Below are positions 1 through 5,854 of a stretch of DNA of 7,091 bases, piece after piece. Positions within the stretch are counted from its first letter, which is position 1. Every line of letters begins with the position of its first letter. This DNA is from Nitrospina sp. (GTDB lineage Bacteria > Nitrospinota > Nitrospinia > Nitrospinales > Nitrospinaceae). The translations under genes and the position numbers were made by a program. Where the stretch lies: assembly GCA_004357435.1 (NCBI GenBank), contig SMVS01000054.1:1-7091 (forward strand). The letters run 5' to 3'. The notes under the pieces were generated by a model. That model saw only the letters and a list, made by a program, of their open reading frames with translations. It did not search any database and was not told the origin of the DNA.

Positions 1-746
1 ATCAGCCCGGCGATGAAGGCTCCCATGGCCAGCGTCAGCCCCAGATTGTGCGACACCCAACCGGTGCCCATGATGATGAGGATCACCAAAAGGGTCAGGT
101 GTTCCTTGCTACCCAGTCGCGCGATAGCGCCCAGGGCGCGCGGCACCAACAGGCGTGACAGGAAAAAAATGGCCGCCACCGCCGCCAGCGATTTGATCAT
201 GGCGATGCCAAAATCCAGCGCCGAGATATCGCCGCTATGCACCAACAACGGAATGACCAGCATCATCGGCACCACGCAGACATCCTGAAACAACAAAATC
301 CCGATGCAAACGCGGCCATGCAGGGTATCGATTTCTACGCGATCGGTGATCATTTTCATAACGACGGCGGTACTGCTGAGTGCCGCCAGCAGACCCAGCG
401 CCAACGCCTGGTTAGGGGGAAACCCGAGCCACAGGCAAATGCCATAACCGGCCCCGGCGGTCAACCCCAACTGCAAACCTCCGGAAACCAGGATGGCGGC
501 CCAATTTTTCACCATATGACTCAGCGAAAATTCCAGGCCGATTAAAAAAAGCAGTAGGATGACGCCAATTTCGGAAAGATTTTCAACGGATTGCGGGTCG
601 CCGATCAATTCCAGACCGTGTGGGCCGATCAGCATTCCTGCCACCAGAAATCCCATGATGGAAGGCAGTTTGACCCGATGAAACAGGATATTGATGGGCA
701 GGGAAACCAGCAGGAGGATGGTCAAATCTTGTAGGGTTTGGACCAT
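1..746 (-). CDS. KefB/KefC-type CPA2 monovalent cation:proton antiporter, N-terminal part (cut by window edge)
   Basis: Translating the minus strand from the ATG at 746-744 gives 248 residues open to the left edge, so only the N-terminal part is present. Very hydrophobic helices alternate with short polar loops. Signatures of the CPA2/Kef family are visible: LPSIMGFLVAGMLIGP at residues 28-43, an LSEIGVILLLFLIGLEFS segment at 57-74, SSTAVVMKM at 124-132, GILLFQDVCVVP at 149-160 with the membrane-embedded Asp155, and the start of a GAFIAGL helix at 242-248. Proteins of this family exchange K+ or Na+ for H+ across the inner membrane; many carry a C-terminal RCK/TrkA-N regulatory domain, which would lie outside the window. 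An in-frame TAG lies nine codons upstream and no other usable start is seen between, which fixes the start, although no strong Shine-Dalgarno is visible. The gene is divergent from the ammonium channel gene. Transport substrate cannot be told from this part. Confidence 0.93.
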   Translation of the reverse strand, partial: MVQTLQDLTILLLVSLPINILFHRVKLPSIMGFLVAGMLIGPHGLELIGDPQSVENLSEIGVILLLFLIGLEFSLSHMVKNWAAILVSGGLQLGLTAGAGYGICLWLGFPPNQALALGLLAALSSTAVVMKMITDRVEIDTLHGRVCIGILLFQDVCVVPMMLVIPLLVHSGDISALDFGIAMIKSLAAVAAIFFLSRLLVPRALGAIARLGSKEHLTLLVILIIMGTGWVSHNLGLTLAMGAFIAGL

Positions 747-843
747 GATTCGAAGGATGGAAACCCAATTCTAATGGGGGTTATTGATAGGGAATTTATT
801 GGAAAAGCTTTGAAAATAGTTTTTTTGACCGATCCGGTTCCAT

Positions 844-849
844 TATACT
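844..849 (+). promoter_or_regulatory. Possible -10 element for the ammonium channel gene
   Basis: TATACT lies 39 bases before the amt ATG inside the 142-base divergent gap (747-888), in a locally AT-rich stretch. A TTGACC at 825-830 is a good -35 look-alike, but the spacing is only 13 bases, so the pair is not a standard sigma-70 promoter. At the normal 17-base spacing the -35 would fall in a T-run. No sigma-54 type -24/-12 pair was seen by eye, although nitrogen-controlled amt genes often use one. Confidence 0.3.
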
Positions 850-876
850 CATGCGAATTAATTATTGGCGGAAAAA

Positions 877-885
877 AGGGGGAGG
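877..885 (+). promoter_or_regulatory. Ribosome binding site deciding the amt start
   Basis: An AGGGGGAGG purine run ends three bases before ATG 889. The frame is also open from a TTG at 865, but that codon lies upstream of this Shine-Dalgarno and would add eight charged residues (AEKRGRI after the Met) not expected before the first membrane helix. ATG 889 is therefore preferred. Confidence 0.75.
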
Positions 886-888
886 ATT

Positions 889-2124
889 ATGGAAAAGGAT
901 TTGAGGGCCTTGGAACACAGCGGCGATGTGCTGTTCTTGATGTTGGGCGCGGTGATGGTGTTTGCCATGCATGGCGGATTCGCCTTTCTGGAGGTGGGGA
1001 CGGTCCGCAAAAAAAATCAGGTGAACGCCCTGGTCAAGATCATCGTCGATTTTTCCATTTCCACCGTCGTCTACTTCACCATCGGTTACGCCATCGCCTA
1101 TGGCGTCTATTTTTATACTCCGGCGAAAACCCTGTTGGCGGACAACCAGGGTTATGAACTGGTCCATTTTTTCTTCTTGCTGACCTTTGCCGCCGCTGTC
1201 CCGGCCATCATCTCCGGCGGCATCGCCGAGCGCGCTAAATTCTGGGTCCAGGCTCTGGCCGCCGCGATCTTTGTCGCTTTCGTCTACTCTTTCTTCGAAG
1301 GCATGGTGTGGGGGCAAATCAGTTTTCTGGGGCAGGCGGATTCGTGGCTCGCCAACTTGTCCGGCGGGGTGCCATTTCACGACTTCGCCGGGTCCGTGGT
1401 GGTCCATTCCATGGGCGGCTGGCTCGCCCTGGTGGGCGTGTGGATTTTAGGACCGCGCATTGGCCGGTGGGATTCGAAGGGACGCAGTCGCCCGATACCG
1501 GTCAGCAACATCCCGTTTCTGGCTTTGGGAAGCTGGATGCTGTGCATCGGCTGGTTCGGTTTCAACGTCATGTCCGCCGCGACCATTGGCGGCATTTCCG
1601 GACTGGTCGCCATCAATTCCCTGTTTGCCATGGTCGGCGGTATTTTGATGGCGCTGGTGGTTTCCAAAAACGATCCGGGCTTCATTCATAACGGCGCCCT
1701 TGCCGGGCTGGTCGCCATTTGCGCCGGCTCCGATCAGGTGCATCCCATAGGCGCGTTTGTCATCGGCGGCGTGGCCGGTTTTATCCTGGTCAAAGGCTTC
1801 ACTTGGGAGCAGGAAAAGTTGAAACTGGATGACGTGTTGGGCGTGTGGCCTTTGCACGGACTTTGCGGCACCTGGGGCGGGATTGCCTGCGGCATTTTCG
1901 GACAAGCGTCACTGGGTGGCTTGGGCGAGGTCAGCTTCACCGCGCAAGTGATCGGCTCGCTGTTGGCCGTGGTGGTGGCCCTGACCCTGGGTTTCGTGGT
2001 CTATAAAACGCTGGACATCTTGTTTGGATTACGGCTCTCCAAGGAAGAAGAACAGCAAGGCTCCGACCTCTCTATCCATAACCTGCAGGCTTATCCGGAA
2101 GAGGTCACCACCAAATATAATTAA
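889..2124 (+). CDS. amt: Ammonium/ammonia channel (Amt/MEP/Rh family)
   Basis: This 411-residue, roughly 11-helix inner-membrane protein conducts ammonium/ammonia into the cell. The Amt hallmarks are all readable: GFAFLEVGTVRKKNQVN at 30-46, GGIAERAKF at 110-118 following LTFAAAVPA, DFAGSVVVHSMGG at 165-177, GWFGFN at 221-226, and PLHGLCG at 321-327. His173 and His323 match the twin pore histidines of E. coli AmtB (H168 and H318, the same 150-residue separation). Asp165 sits eight residues before the first, as AmtB Asp160 does. F100 and F225 are placed like the Phe gate. The cytoplasmic tail keeps the KEEEQQGSDLS pattern (385-395) typical of Amt proteins, the region that couples subunits and contacts PII proteins. 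N-terminal MEKDLRALEHSGDVLF lacks a cleavable signal. Unusually for amt, no glnK/glnB gene lies directly beside it: upstream is a divergent antiporter and downstream a convergent pentapeptide protein. Substrate sensing rather than transport is possible for some family members, but no extra domain is present. Confidence 0.96.
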   Translation: MEKDLRALEHSGDVLFLMLGAVMVFAMHGGFAFLEVGTVRKKNQVNALVKIIVDFSISTVVYFTIGYAIAYGVYFYTPAKTLLADNQGYELVHFFFLLTFAAAVPAIISGGIAERAKFWVQALAAAIFVAFVYSFFEGMVWGQISFLGQADSWLANLSGGVPFHDFAGSVVVHSMGGWLALVGVWILGPRIGRWDSKGRSRPIPVSNIPFLALGSWMLCIGWFGFNVMSAATIGGISGLVAINSLFAMVGGILMALVVSKNDPGFIHNGALAGLVAICAGSDQVHPIGAFVIGGVAGFILVKGFTWEQEKLKLDDVLGVWPLHGLCGTWGGIACGIFGQASLGGLGEVSFTAQVIGSLLAVVVALTLGFVVYKTLDILFGLRLSKEEEQQGSDLSIHNLQAYPEEVTTKYN

Positions 2125-2128
2125 CTCC

Positions 2129-2148
2129 CTCGTTGCAGACGCAACGGG
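2129..2148 (+). terminator. Hairpin just after amt, terminator-like but without a T-run
   Basis: CGTTGC-AGAC-GCAACG forms a perfect six-pair stem (2131-2146), extendable by a T-G and a C-G pair. It begins four bases after the amt stop codon and lies between convergent genes, so it fits a role in transcript ending or 3' protection. Neither strand has a following U-tract, so it is not a classic intrinsic terminator. Confidence 0.4.
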
Positions 2149-2167
2149 CTGACGCTTGGTATTATCG

Positions 2168-2181
2168 TCAACAATTGTTGA
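2168..2181. repeat. 14-base perfect palindrome between convergent genes
   Basis: TCAACAATTGTTGA is fully self-complementary. It lies between the amt stop (2124) and the pentapeptide gene stop (2196). A protein-binding site or part of an RNA structure are possible; chance is also reasonable for a 14-mer. Confidence 0.4.
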
Positions 2182-2195
2182 GCGCATATTCGAAC

Positions 2196-3092
2196 TCAAC
2201 CCCAATACCTTCGCTGTTTCGCCGGCTGGCTTTGCCCGTCTTCGTGGCATTTGAAAGTGGTGTCGTCAATCCAGTCGACCTGCAGGTGATCGGGCAGTTT
2301 GGTTTTTTTGTCGATCATCATTGAGTTCACCTGCTCGCTGGTGAAATTGGTGACCAGGCCGAGATCGGCGCCGCTGAAATCGGTTCCTTCCAGCAGAGCT
2401 TCCGCAAAATCCGCCCCGCGCACGTTGGACCCACGGAAACACGCTCCCCTCAAATCCGCTCCCTTGAACTGACAGCGCGTGACGATGCTGTCGGTAAAAT
2501 TAGCCTCCCGCAAACTGGCGTCACGAAAATCACATAAGGTGAGGTTGCACCCGGTGACATCCGCATTTTGGAAATTCGTTTTTGAAAAATTGGCCTTGCT
2601 CAAATGTGCTTTCAGGATACTGGCTTGCGAAAAATCGGCTCCAATGAAGCTGCCACCGCGCAAATCACTTTTGTGCAGATTGGCGCCGCTCAGGTCCGCG
2701 TCATCCAGCATCACCGGACTGAACTCCACGCGCGTCAGGTTGGCATTTTTAAAGATCGCCTTACGGCCCAGGGTTTTTATGAATTTTGCTTTAGTCAGAT
2801 CGGTTTCCGAAAAATCCGCACCGCTGACATTGCCATGGCTGAAGTCAGTCCGGATGAGGGCCGCATTTTTAAAATTGGCCAGGATCAGATTGGTTCCCAT
2901 GAACTCGGCGCCGTTCAGCCCGGCCCCCTCGAAGTTGGCACCTTTCAGGTTGGATTTATTGAGTTCTGCTTCCTTGAGTCGGCCACCGCTCAAGTCGATG
3001 CCTTGCAGATCCGCCAGGCTGAGGTAGGCCCGCTCCAGATTGTTTTTGGCCGCCTCAATTTTTGCGCGGTTGAGTTTTTGTCTTTCTACCAT
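2196..3092 (-). CDS. Pentapeptide-repeat (right-handed quadrilateral beta-helix) protein
   Basis: The 298-residue product is built almost entirely of A(D/N)LXX/ADFXX pentapeptides, from about residue 22 (AYLSLADLQGIDLSG) to about 246 (GTDFSGADLGL). This is roughly 45 units or eleven coils, mostly with Leu or Phe at the central position. One irregular stretch, FIKTLGRKAIF, occurs near residue 104. A short charged helix (MVERQKLNRAKIEAAKNNL) precedes the solenoid. After it comes a TSEQVNSMMIDKKTKLP segment (251-267), a cap often seen after pentapeptide domains, and a polar tail. No signal peptide or membrane helix is seen, so it is probably cytosolic. Some family members mimic DNA and protect gyrase, but most have no known role and none is assigned here. 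Starts at GTG 3215 or ATG 3131 are in frame. ATG 3092 is preferred because GGAAAAGG precedes it and a good promoter overlaps the ATG at 3131. Confidence 0.9.
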   Translation of the reverse strand: MVERQKLNRAKIEAAKNNLERAYLSLADLQGIDLSGGRLKEAELNKSNLKGANFEGAGLNGAEFMGTNLILANFKNAALIRTDFSHGNVSGADFSETDLTKAKFIKTLGRKAIFKNANLTRVEFSPVMLDDADLSGANLHKSDLRGGSFIGADFSQASILKAHLSKANFSKTNFQNADVTGCNLTLCDFRDASLREANFTDSIVTRCQFKGADLRGACFRGSNVRGADFAEALLEGTDFSGADLGLVTNFTSEQVNSMMIDKKTKLPDHLQVDWIDDTTFKCHEDGQSQPAKQRRYWG

Positions 3093-3094
3093 TA

Positions 3095-3102
3095 CCTTTT
3101 CC
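3095..3102 (-). promoter_or_regulatory. Ribosome binding site for the pentapeptide gene
   Basis: On the minus strand GGAAAAGG lies two bases before ATG 3092, with its GGA seven bases away. It is the only recognisable Shine-Dalgarno near any of the candidate starts; ATG 3131 has none at a suitable distance. Confidence 0.5.
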
Positions 3103-3129
3103 GGGGATAGTTTTAAAATCAAGATCGCC

Positions 3130-3158
3130 ATTGTACGAATCGGCACCCTCGGATGCAA
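3130..3158 (-). promoter_or_regulatory. Sigma-70-type promoter for the pentapeptide gene
   Basis: On the minus strand TTGCAT (3158-3153) and TACAAT (3135-3130) are separated by exactly 17 bases. The -10 matches consensus at five of six positions and the -35 at three. Predicted transcription starts near 3123, giving a leader of about 30 bases to ATG 3092. The -10 overlaps ATG 3131, so that codon would not be in the transcript. Confidence 0.5.
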
Positions 3159-3166
3159 ACCGGATT

Positions 3167-3196
3167 TTGGGGGCCGGCTCATCAATCTGTTATAGA
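3167..3196 (+). promoter_or_regulatory. Extended -10 promoter for the PrsW-type gene
   Basis: TGTTATAGA (3188-3196) is an extended -10 (TGn followed by TATAGA). TTGGGG at 3167-3172 is a weak -35 at 18-base spacing. Transcription would start near 3203, leaving a leader of about 90 bases before ATG 3297. Confidence 0.45.
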
Positions 3197-3296
3197 ATAT
3201 AGGGCGATGGGCCACCGATCCACTAAAAACCCGCCTGGCTGGCGAGAATTACGGCGCCAGCGATGGCGGCAGACCGCAACCTTTCATGCCAGGGCC

Positions 3297-4724
3297 ATGG
3301 ACACACTCCGATTATTATACCTTGCTGTCGCACCCGGGATCGCGATTGCAGTTTATATTCACTACTCCGACCGGTGGGACCCCGAACCCAAAAAACTGGT
3401 GATTAAAGGTTTCATTTGGGGGGCGCTGGCCGTGTTCCCCGCCATGTTTTATGAGGAAGCTTTTCCCAAAGTCTTGGGTTGGGAAGGGTCTTTCAATGAC
3501 ACCTGGTGGCGGACAATTATTTACGCCTTTTTCGGGGTGGCTCTGGCGGAGGAAGCGTGCAAATTCTTTTTTCTTAAAGAATTCATTTACGAGGATCAGA
3601 ATTTTAACGATCCGTTTGATGGCATAGTTTATGGCGGGATGATTGGCTGTGGTTTCGCGACCATGGAAAATATTATGTATGTGGTCTCTGCTGGTTATGA
3701 GACCGGAATTTTAAGAATGCTCACCGCTGTTCCCGCCCACGCCTTCGATGGCATCATCCTAGGTTACTTCATGGGCAAGGCCAAGTTTTGCCCGAATCCG
3801 AAGAAACTATTAACGCAGGGCCTGGTCACCGTAATCATTCTCCACGGGACCTACGACTCCGTGGCGATGTCCAATTTATCCTGGTCGATTTATCCAATTT
3901 TTGGGATTGTCATTGTTGGAATTTACCTGGCTTTGAAAGCCAAAAGAGAACTGGAAAAAACTTCTAAACGTATCGAATTTTCTTCCAAGGAATATTTTTT
4001 ACTTGAAGACACCGGAAAAAAAGAACCGCTGACTTTAAAAGATATCCGGAACGCGTTGCGGGAAGGACGCTTGAAACTGGAGGACCTGCTAGTCCCCCGC
4101 ACCGGCGACAGAAAAATTTCCATACGCGCCCTCTGGGGTTCGCAAATCGGCTTGGAGCCCAGGGTTCGGGCGAAAACTCCCCCCAGGGTATGGCCCGCGA
4201 AACGGGTATTGATTTTCTATGCGTTGACTTTCGGGTTTTATTTTTATTTCTGGTTCCATAGAAATTACCGGAATTTCATGAGCTACAAAAAGTTGAACAT
4301 CGATCCTGAACTCAGAACCCTGGCACTGTTCGCATTCACCATCATCCCGTTTTTTATTTATGAAGCTATTTTTGGAGAGTGGGTTCCATTCGATCCTGCC
4401 GTTGGAATTTCATTCAATATTTTGATGGCGGGCGTGGAAGCAGTTTTTTTGTTTGTTCTGCTGAGAATGATCCGGGGGTTCTTCAATGAAGATCAAAAAA
4501 AGGCTTTTCCAATGGGGCTTCTTGTTTTGATGTTTTTTGCCGTGAGCAGTTTGAGGAAAATTTTGCCGGGGGATATTGCTTTTTACTGGGGGTGGGAGTG
4601 TGGTTTGATATTGCTTCAGGGTGGGGTTTTGGCCGTGGTGCAAAAGCACCTGAACGATTACTGGGCACTGGAGAGAGAACAGCTCGCCGACACCATCGCG
4701 CCAGGTCCGCCGGCGAAGCACTGA
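3297..4724 (+). CDS. PrsW-type intramembrane glutamic protease with GYF_2-like and extra membrane domains
   Basis: The product is 475 residues. Residues 1-213 are a PrsW-family module: MDTLRLLYLAVAPGIAIAVY opens the first helix, followed by DRWDPEP. The active-site motifs are all present: AEEACK (E85, E86, K89), FATMEN (E124), PAHAFDGIILGYFMGKA (H148) and LHGTYD (H183, D187). The family cleaves membrane-bound substrates; in Bacillus, PrsW starts degradation of the anti-sigma factor RsiW. Residues about 231-285 (EYFLLEDTGKKEPLTL, then LREGRLKLEDLLVPRTGD) resemble a GYF_2/DUF4339 module. Residues about 300-455 form a second membrane domain beginning RVLIFYALTFGFYFYFWF, then HRNYRNF, reminiscent of DUF4234-like proteins. 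Plain PrsW proteins are much shorter, roughly 200-350 residues. The frame is open from ATG 3153 and ATG 3207, but ATG 3297 directly precedes the usual N-terminal helix. Its Shine-Dalgarno (CAGGG) is weak, so ATG 3207 remains possible. No sigma/anti-sigma gene is adjacent; the substrate is unknown. Confidence 0.88.
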   Translation: MDTLRLLYLAVAPGIAIAVYIHYSDRWDPEPKKLVIKGFIWGALAVFPAMFYEEAFPKVLGWEGSFNDTWWRTIIYAFFGVALAEEACKFFFLKEFIYEDQNFNDPFDGIVYGGMIGCGFATMENIMYVVSAGYETGILRMLTAVPAHAFDGIILGYFMGKAKFCPNPKKLLTQGLVTVIILHGTYDSVAMSNLSWSIYPIFGIVIVGIYLALKAKRELEKTSKRIEFSSKEYFLLEDTGKKEPLTLKDIRNALREGRLKLEDLLVPRTGDRKISIRALWGSQIGLEPRVRAKTPPRVWPAKRVLIFYALTFGFYFYFWFHRNYRNFMSYKKLNIDPELRTLALFAFTIIPFFIYEAIFGEWVPFDPAVGISFNILMAGVEAVFLFVLLRMIRGFFNEDQKKAFPMGLLVLMFFAVSSLRKILPGDIAFYWGWECGLILLQGGVLAVVQKHLNDYWALEREQLADTIAPGPPAKH

Positions 4725-4793
4725 AGCTGATGGGTTGAACTTTTCCTGTACTCAAAAATTACGGGGCATGGGATTAGCAGAGTTCAGCTCCCG

Positions 4794-4831
4794 CCTCCCT
4801 CACTAGAGGGTGCCTCCCTTATAAGAGGTGG
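4794..4831. repeat. Two tandem 19-base units with hairpin potential
   Basis: Two adjacent units both start CCTCCCT and contain AGAGG (4794-4812 and 4813-4831). The first includes CCCTC-ACTA-GAGGG, a perfect five-pair hairpin (4797-4810). The second has CCTC...GAGG around the palindrome CTTATAAG. They lie in the gap after the PrsW-type gene and before the convergent lipoprotein gene stop. Confidence 0.55.
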
Positions 4832-4860
4832 GCCTGACCCGAGCTTCTTTGCTCTGGCCC
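4830..4860. terminator. Interrupted hairpin between convergent genes
   Basis: GGGCC (4830-4834) pairs with GGCCC (4856-4860), and inside it GAGC (4841-4844) pairs with GCTC (4851-4854) around a TTCTTT loop. It abuts the lipoprotein stop codon at 4861. With no U-tract on either strand, terminator function is a guess from position only. Confidence 0.35.
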
Positions 4861-5280
4861 TCACGTTTCAATTCCTGCTGGTGGCGGGGTTTGCTTGATT
4901 TCCTGTTTGAAAAGTTTTTTGTACAGTTTGGTGTTGTCGACCACCATAACCCACTGGCCGTCCTCTTGATGCGGCGGTTCCTGCACGGTAAACGTCGTGG
5001 TCAATATCCAAGCGCCCACCACAATATCGTCGCCCTCAAAATTTTTAATGGGGCCGTTCACCGAAGTCTTTCTGCCATCCCCTACTTTTTCATAGGAAAG
5101 CATGCCGTCCCTGGTGATGATCAACTTCATCCCGGTAGTTTCCCAATGGCCTTCATAATTGAGTTTGTCCGGAGGTAAGGGTTGGGATTCAATACCAAAG
5201 TTGGAATCACAACCGTAAAGAGCAAATAAAAAAAGAACAATGACATTTAAGTAATATCGGTGGGCCCTTCGCGTGTTCAT
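4861..5280 (-). CDS. Small predicted lipoprotein of unknown function
   Basis: This 139-residue product starts MNTRRAHRYYLNVIVLFLF, a basic n-region and hydrophobic core, and then ALYGC. The Cys24 context fits a signal-peptidase-II lipobox, with Tyr at -2 less usual. After cleavage Cys would be followed by Asp, which in enterics tends to keep lipoproteins in the inner membrane; whether the rule holds here is unknown. The mature part is beta-rich in look: YEGHWETTGMKLIITRDG, SVNGPIKNFEGDDIVVG, TTTFTVQEPPHQEDGQWVMV. It ends in a short Lys-rich and Pro-rich tail (KQEIKQTPPPAGIET). I do not recognise the family by name and assign no function. ATG 5280 is chosen because GAGGAG lies seven bases upstream; a TTG at 5295 in the same frame overlaps that Shine-Dalgarno and is rejected. 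It appears to be monocistronic. Confidence 0.8.
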   Translation of the reverse strand: MNTRRAHRYYLNVIVLFLFALYGCDSNFGIESQPLPPDKLNYEGHWETTGMKLIITRDGMLSYEKVGDGRKTSVNGPIKNFEGDDIVVGAWILTTTFTVQEPPHQEDGQWVMVVDNTKLYKKLFKQEIKQTPPPAGIET

Positions 5281-5287
5281 TGGCAAT

Positions 5288-5293
5288 CTCCTC
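5288..5293 (-). promoter_or_regulatory. Ribosome binding site of the lipoprotein gene
   Basis: GAGGAG on the minus strand is seven bases before ATG 5280, an ideal Shine-Dalgarno. It overlaps the in-frame TTG at 5295 and so decides the start. Confidence 0.8.
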
Positions 5294-5313
5294 AAGGATC
5301 CGCTTCACTTGGA

Positions 5314-5337
5314 GTGGGATACTATTTTTGTTCCCAC
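5314..5337 (-). promoter_or_regulatory. Possible -10 flanked by an inverted repeat upstream of the lipoprotein gene
   Basis: On the minus strand TAGTAT (5324-5319) is a passable -10, giving a start near 5312 and a leader of about 32 bases. No good -35 is seen at 16-18 bases. GTGGGA (5314-5319) and TCCCAC (5332-5337) form a six-base inverted repeat around it, which could be an operator. Confidence 0.25.
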
Positions 5338-5463
5338 GCCCTCCTTTCCATGATAAGGCTTTTTTCCCAAAGAGCACTGGCAAAACCGGATCTCACCAGC
5401 CCGCCGCCTGAAAAAAGGCGAGGGGGTTTTACGCCGTATTATTTGCCATCGTTGTTTTCACAT
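5338..5463. other. Gene-free stretch, no clear signal
   Basis: No credible coding region is seen on either strand between the lipoprotein upstream region and the tRNA terminator. The only structure noticed is a weak five-pair hairpin (CGCCT...AGGCG, 5405-5420) with an A-rich loop. Confidence 0.5.
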
Positions 5464-5494
5464 AAAAAAAACCCCACACCGGAGTGTGGGTTTT
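5464..5494 (-). terminator. Rho-independent terminator downstream of tRNA-Leu
   Basis: Read on the minus strand, CCCACAC-TCCG-GTGTGGG forms a perfect seven-pair stem (5490-5473) followed by one G and a run of eight Ts. It lies about 95 bases beyond the tRNA 3' end. A short TTTT follows on the plus strand too, so weak bidirectional action is possible. Confidence 0.85.
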
Positions 5495-5585
5495 AGAATT
5501 TCAAGGAAGCGGATGCGAGGAGCAAGTTCGAATTCTTATCAGACAACATCACGCGGCGTGAGCCAATTCGCCCGCCGCGAAGGAG

Positions 5586-5672
5586 TGGTGCCGAAGGTCG
5601 GAGTCGAACCGACACGGGGTTGCCCCCACAGGATTTTGAGTCCAGCGCGTCTACCAGTTTCACCACTTCGGC
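5586..5672 (-). tRNA. tRNA-Leu (anticodon CAA)
   Basis: The 87-base gene folds as a class II tRNA and decodes UUG. The acceptor GCCGAAG pairs with CTTCGGC, followed by discriminator A and an encoded CCA (5588-5586). The anticodon loop CTCAAAA (5640-5634) has CAA at 5638-5636. The long variable arm is GGGG-GCAA-CCCC, as expected for leucine. The T arm is GTCGG-TTCGACT-CCGAC, fully paired. The anticodon stem CTGGA/TCCTG contains one mismatch, U28-U42, where a U-A pair would be normal. The gene has its own downstream terminator at 5464-5494 and no neighbouring tRNA. Confidence 0.96.
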
Positions 5673-5691
5673 ATTTTCGTTACCAGAAGTT

Positions 5692-5697
5692 ATCATA
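5692..5697 (-). promoter_or_regulatory. Possible -10 of the tRNA-Leu promoter
   Basis: TATGAT on the minus strand (four or five of six to consensus) lies 20 bases before the tRNA 5' end, the usual distance. No convincing -35 is seen at 16-18 bases; TTGTTC is present but too close. Confidence 0.35.
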
Positions 5698-5737
5698 AGC
5701 TCCCGCAAAGAACAACGAAGAATCTATCGTCCCGCAT

Positions 5738-5762
5738 CCTTCAACAGGCTCACGATAAACTT
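5738..5762. repeat. Degenerate copy of a common bacterial intergenic repeat
   Basis: CCTTCAACAGGCTCACGATA followed by AACTTC resembles the widespread intergenic element of the type CCTTCGACAGGCTCAGGAC. The match is recalled rather than searched, and the copy is degenerate. Confidence 0.35.
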
Positions 5763-5784
5763 CGTCGGGGTGGCTATAGATGTT

Positions 5785-5854
5785 CCCCTCCTTACCAAGG
5801 AGGGGATGCAGGGGAGGTTATGAAACCCCTCCCAACCCTCCCCTTGGTAAGGGG
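5785..5854. repeat. Large imperfect palindromic intergenic element
   Basis: The left arm (5785-5805) is itself a hairpin: CCCCTCCTT, loop ACC, AAGGAGGGG, a perfect nine-pair stem. The right arm (5840-5854) is CCCCTT-GGT-AAGGGG. The two arms are also complementary to each other (CCTTACCAAGG versus CCTTGGTAAGG), with GGGGAGGTT (5811-5819) and AACCCCTCC (5824-5832) pairing in the centre. The element lies between the TPR gene stop and the tRNA promoter. It looks like a MITE-like or REP-like non-coding repeat and may also help end transcription of the TPR gene. Confidence 0.7.

Noticed and set aside
13..545. Plus-strand open frames over the antiporter gene
   Set aside because: The minus strand encodes an unmistakable CPA2 antiporter; the plus products are compositionally odd shadows.
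825..849. TTGACC and TATACT as a standard promoter pair for amt
   Set aside because: Both hexamers look good but are only 13 bases apart, too short for sigma-70; only the -10 is kept, at low confidence.
862..1905. Minus-strand and alternate-frame open frames over amt
   Set aside because: They overlap a complete Amt channel whose conserved motifs are all in the plus frame starting at 889.
2479..3110. Long plus-strand open frames (182 and 168 residues) across the pentapeptide gene
   Set aside because: They are antisense to a clear 15-base-period pentapeptide coding sequence, which keeps other frames open. Their products are low-complexity echoes of the repeat and lack a good ribosome binding site.
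5260..5496. Plus-strand 78-residue open frame between the lipoprotein gene and the terminator
   Set aside because: It begins antisense to the lipoprotein start, lacks a ribosome binding site and ends within the terminator hairpin.
5493..5708. Minus-strand 71-residue open frame covering tRNA-Leu
   Set aside because: The region folds as a complete tRNA; translated tRNA genes often give such spurious peptides (VVKLVDALDSKS type).
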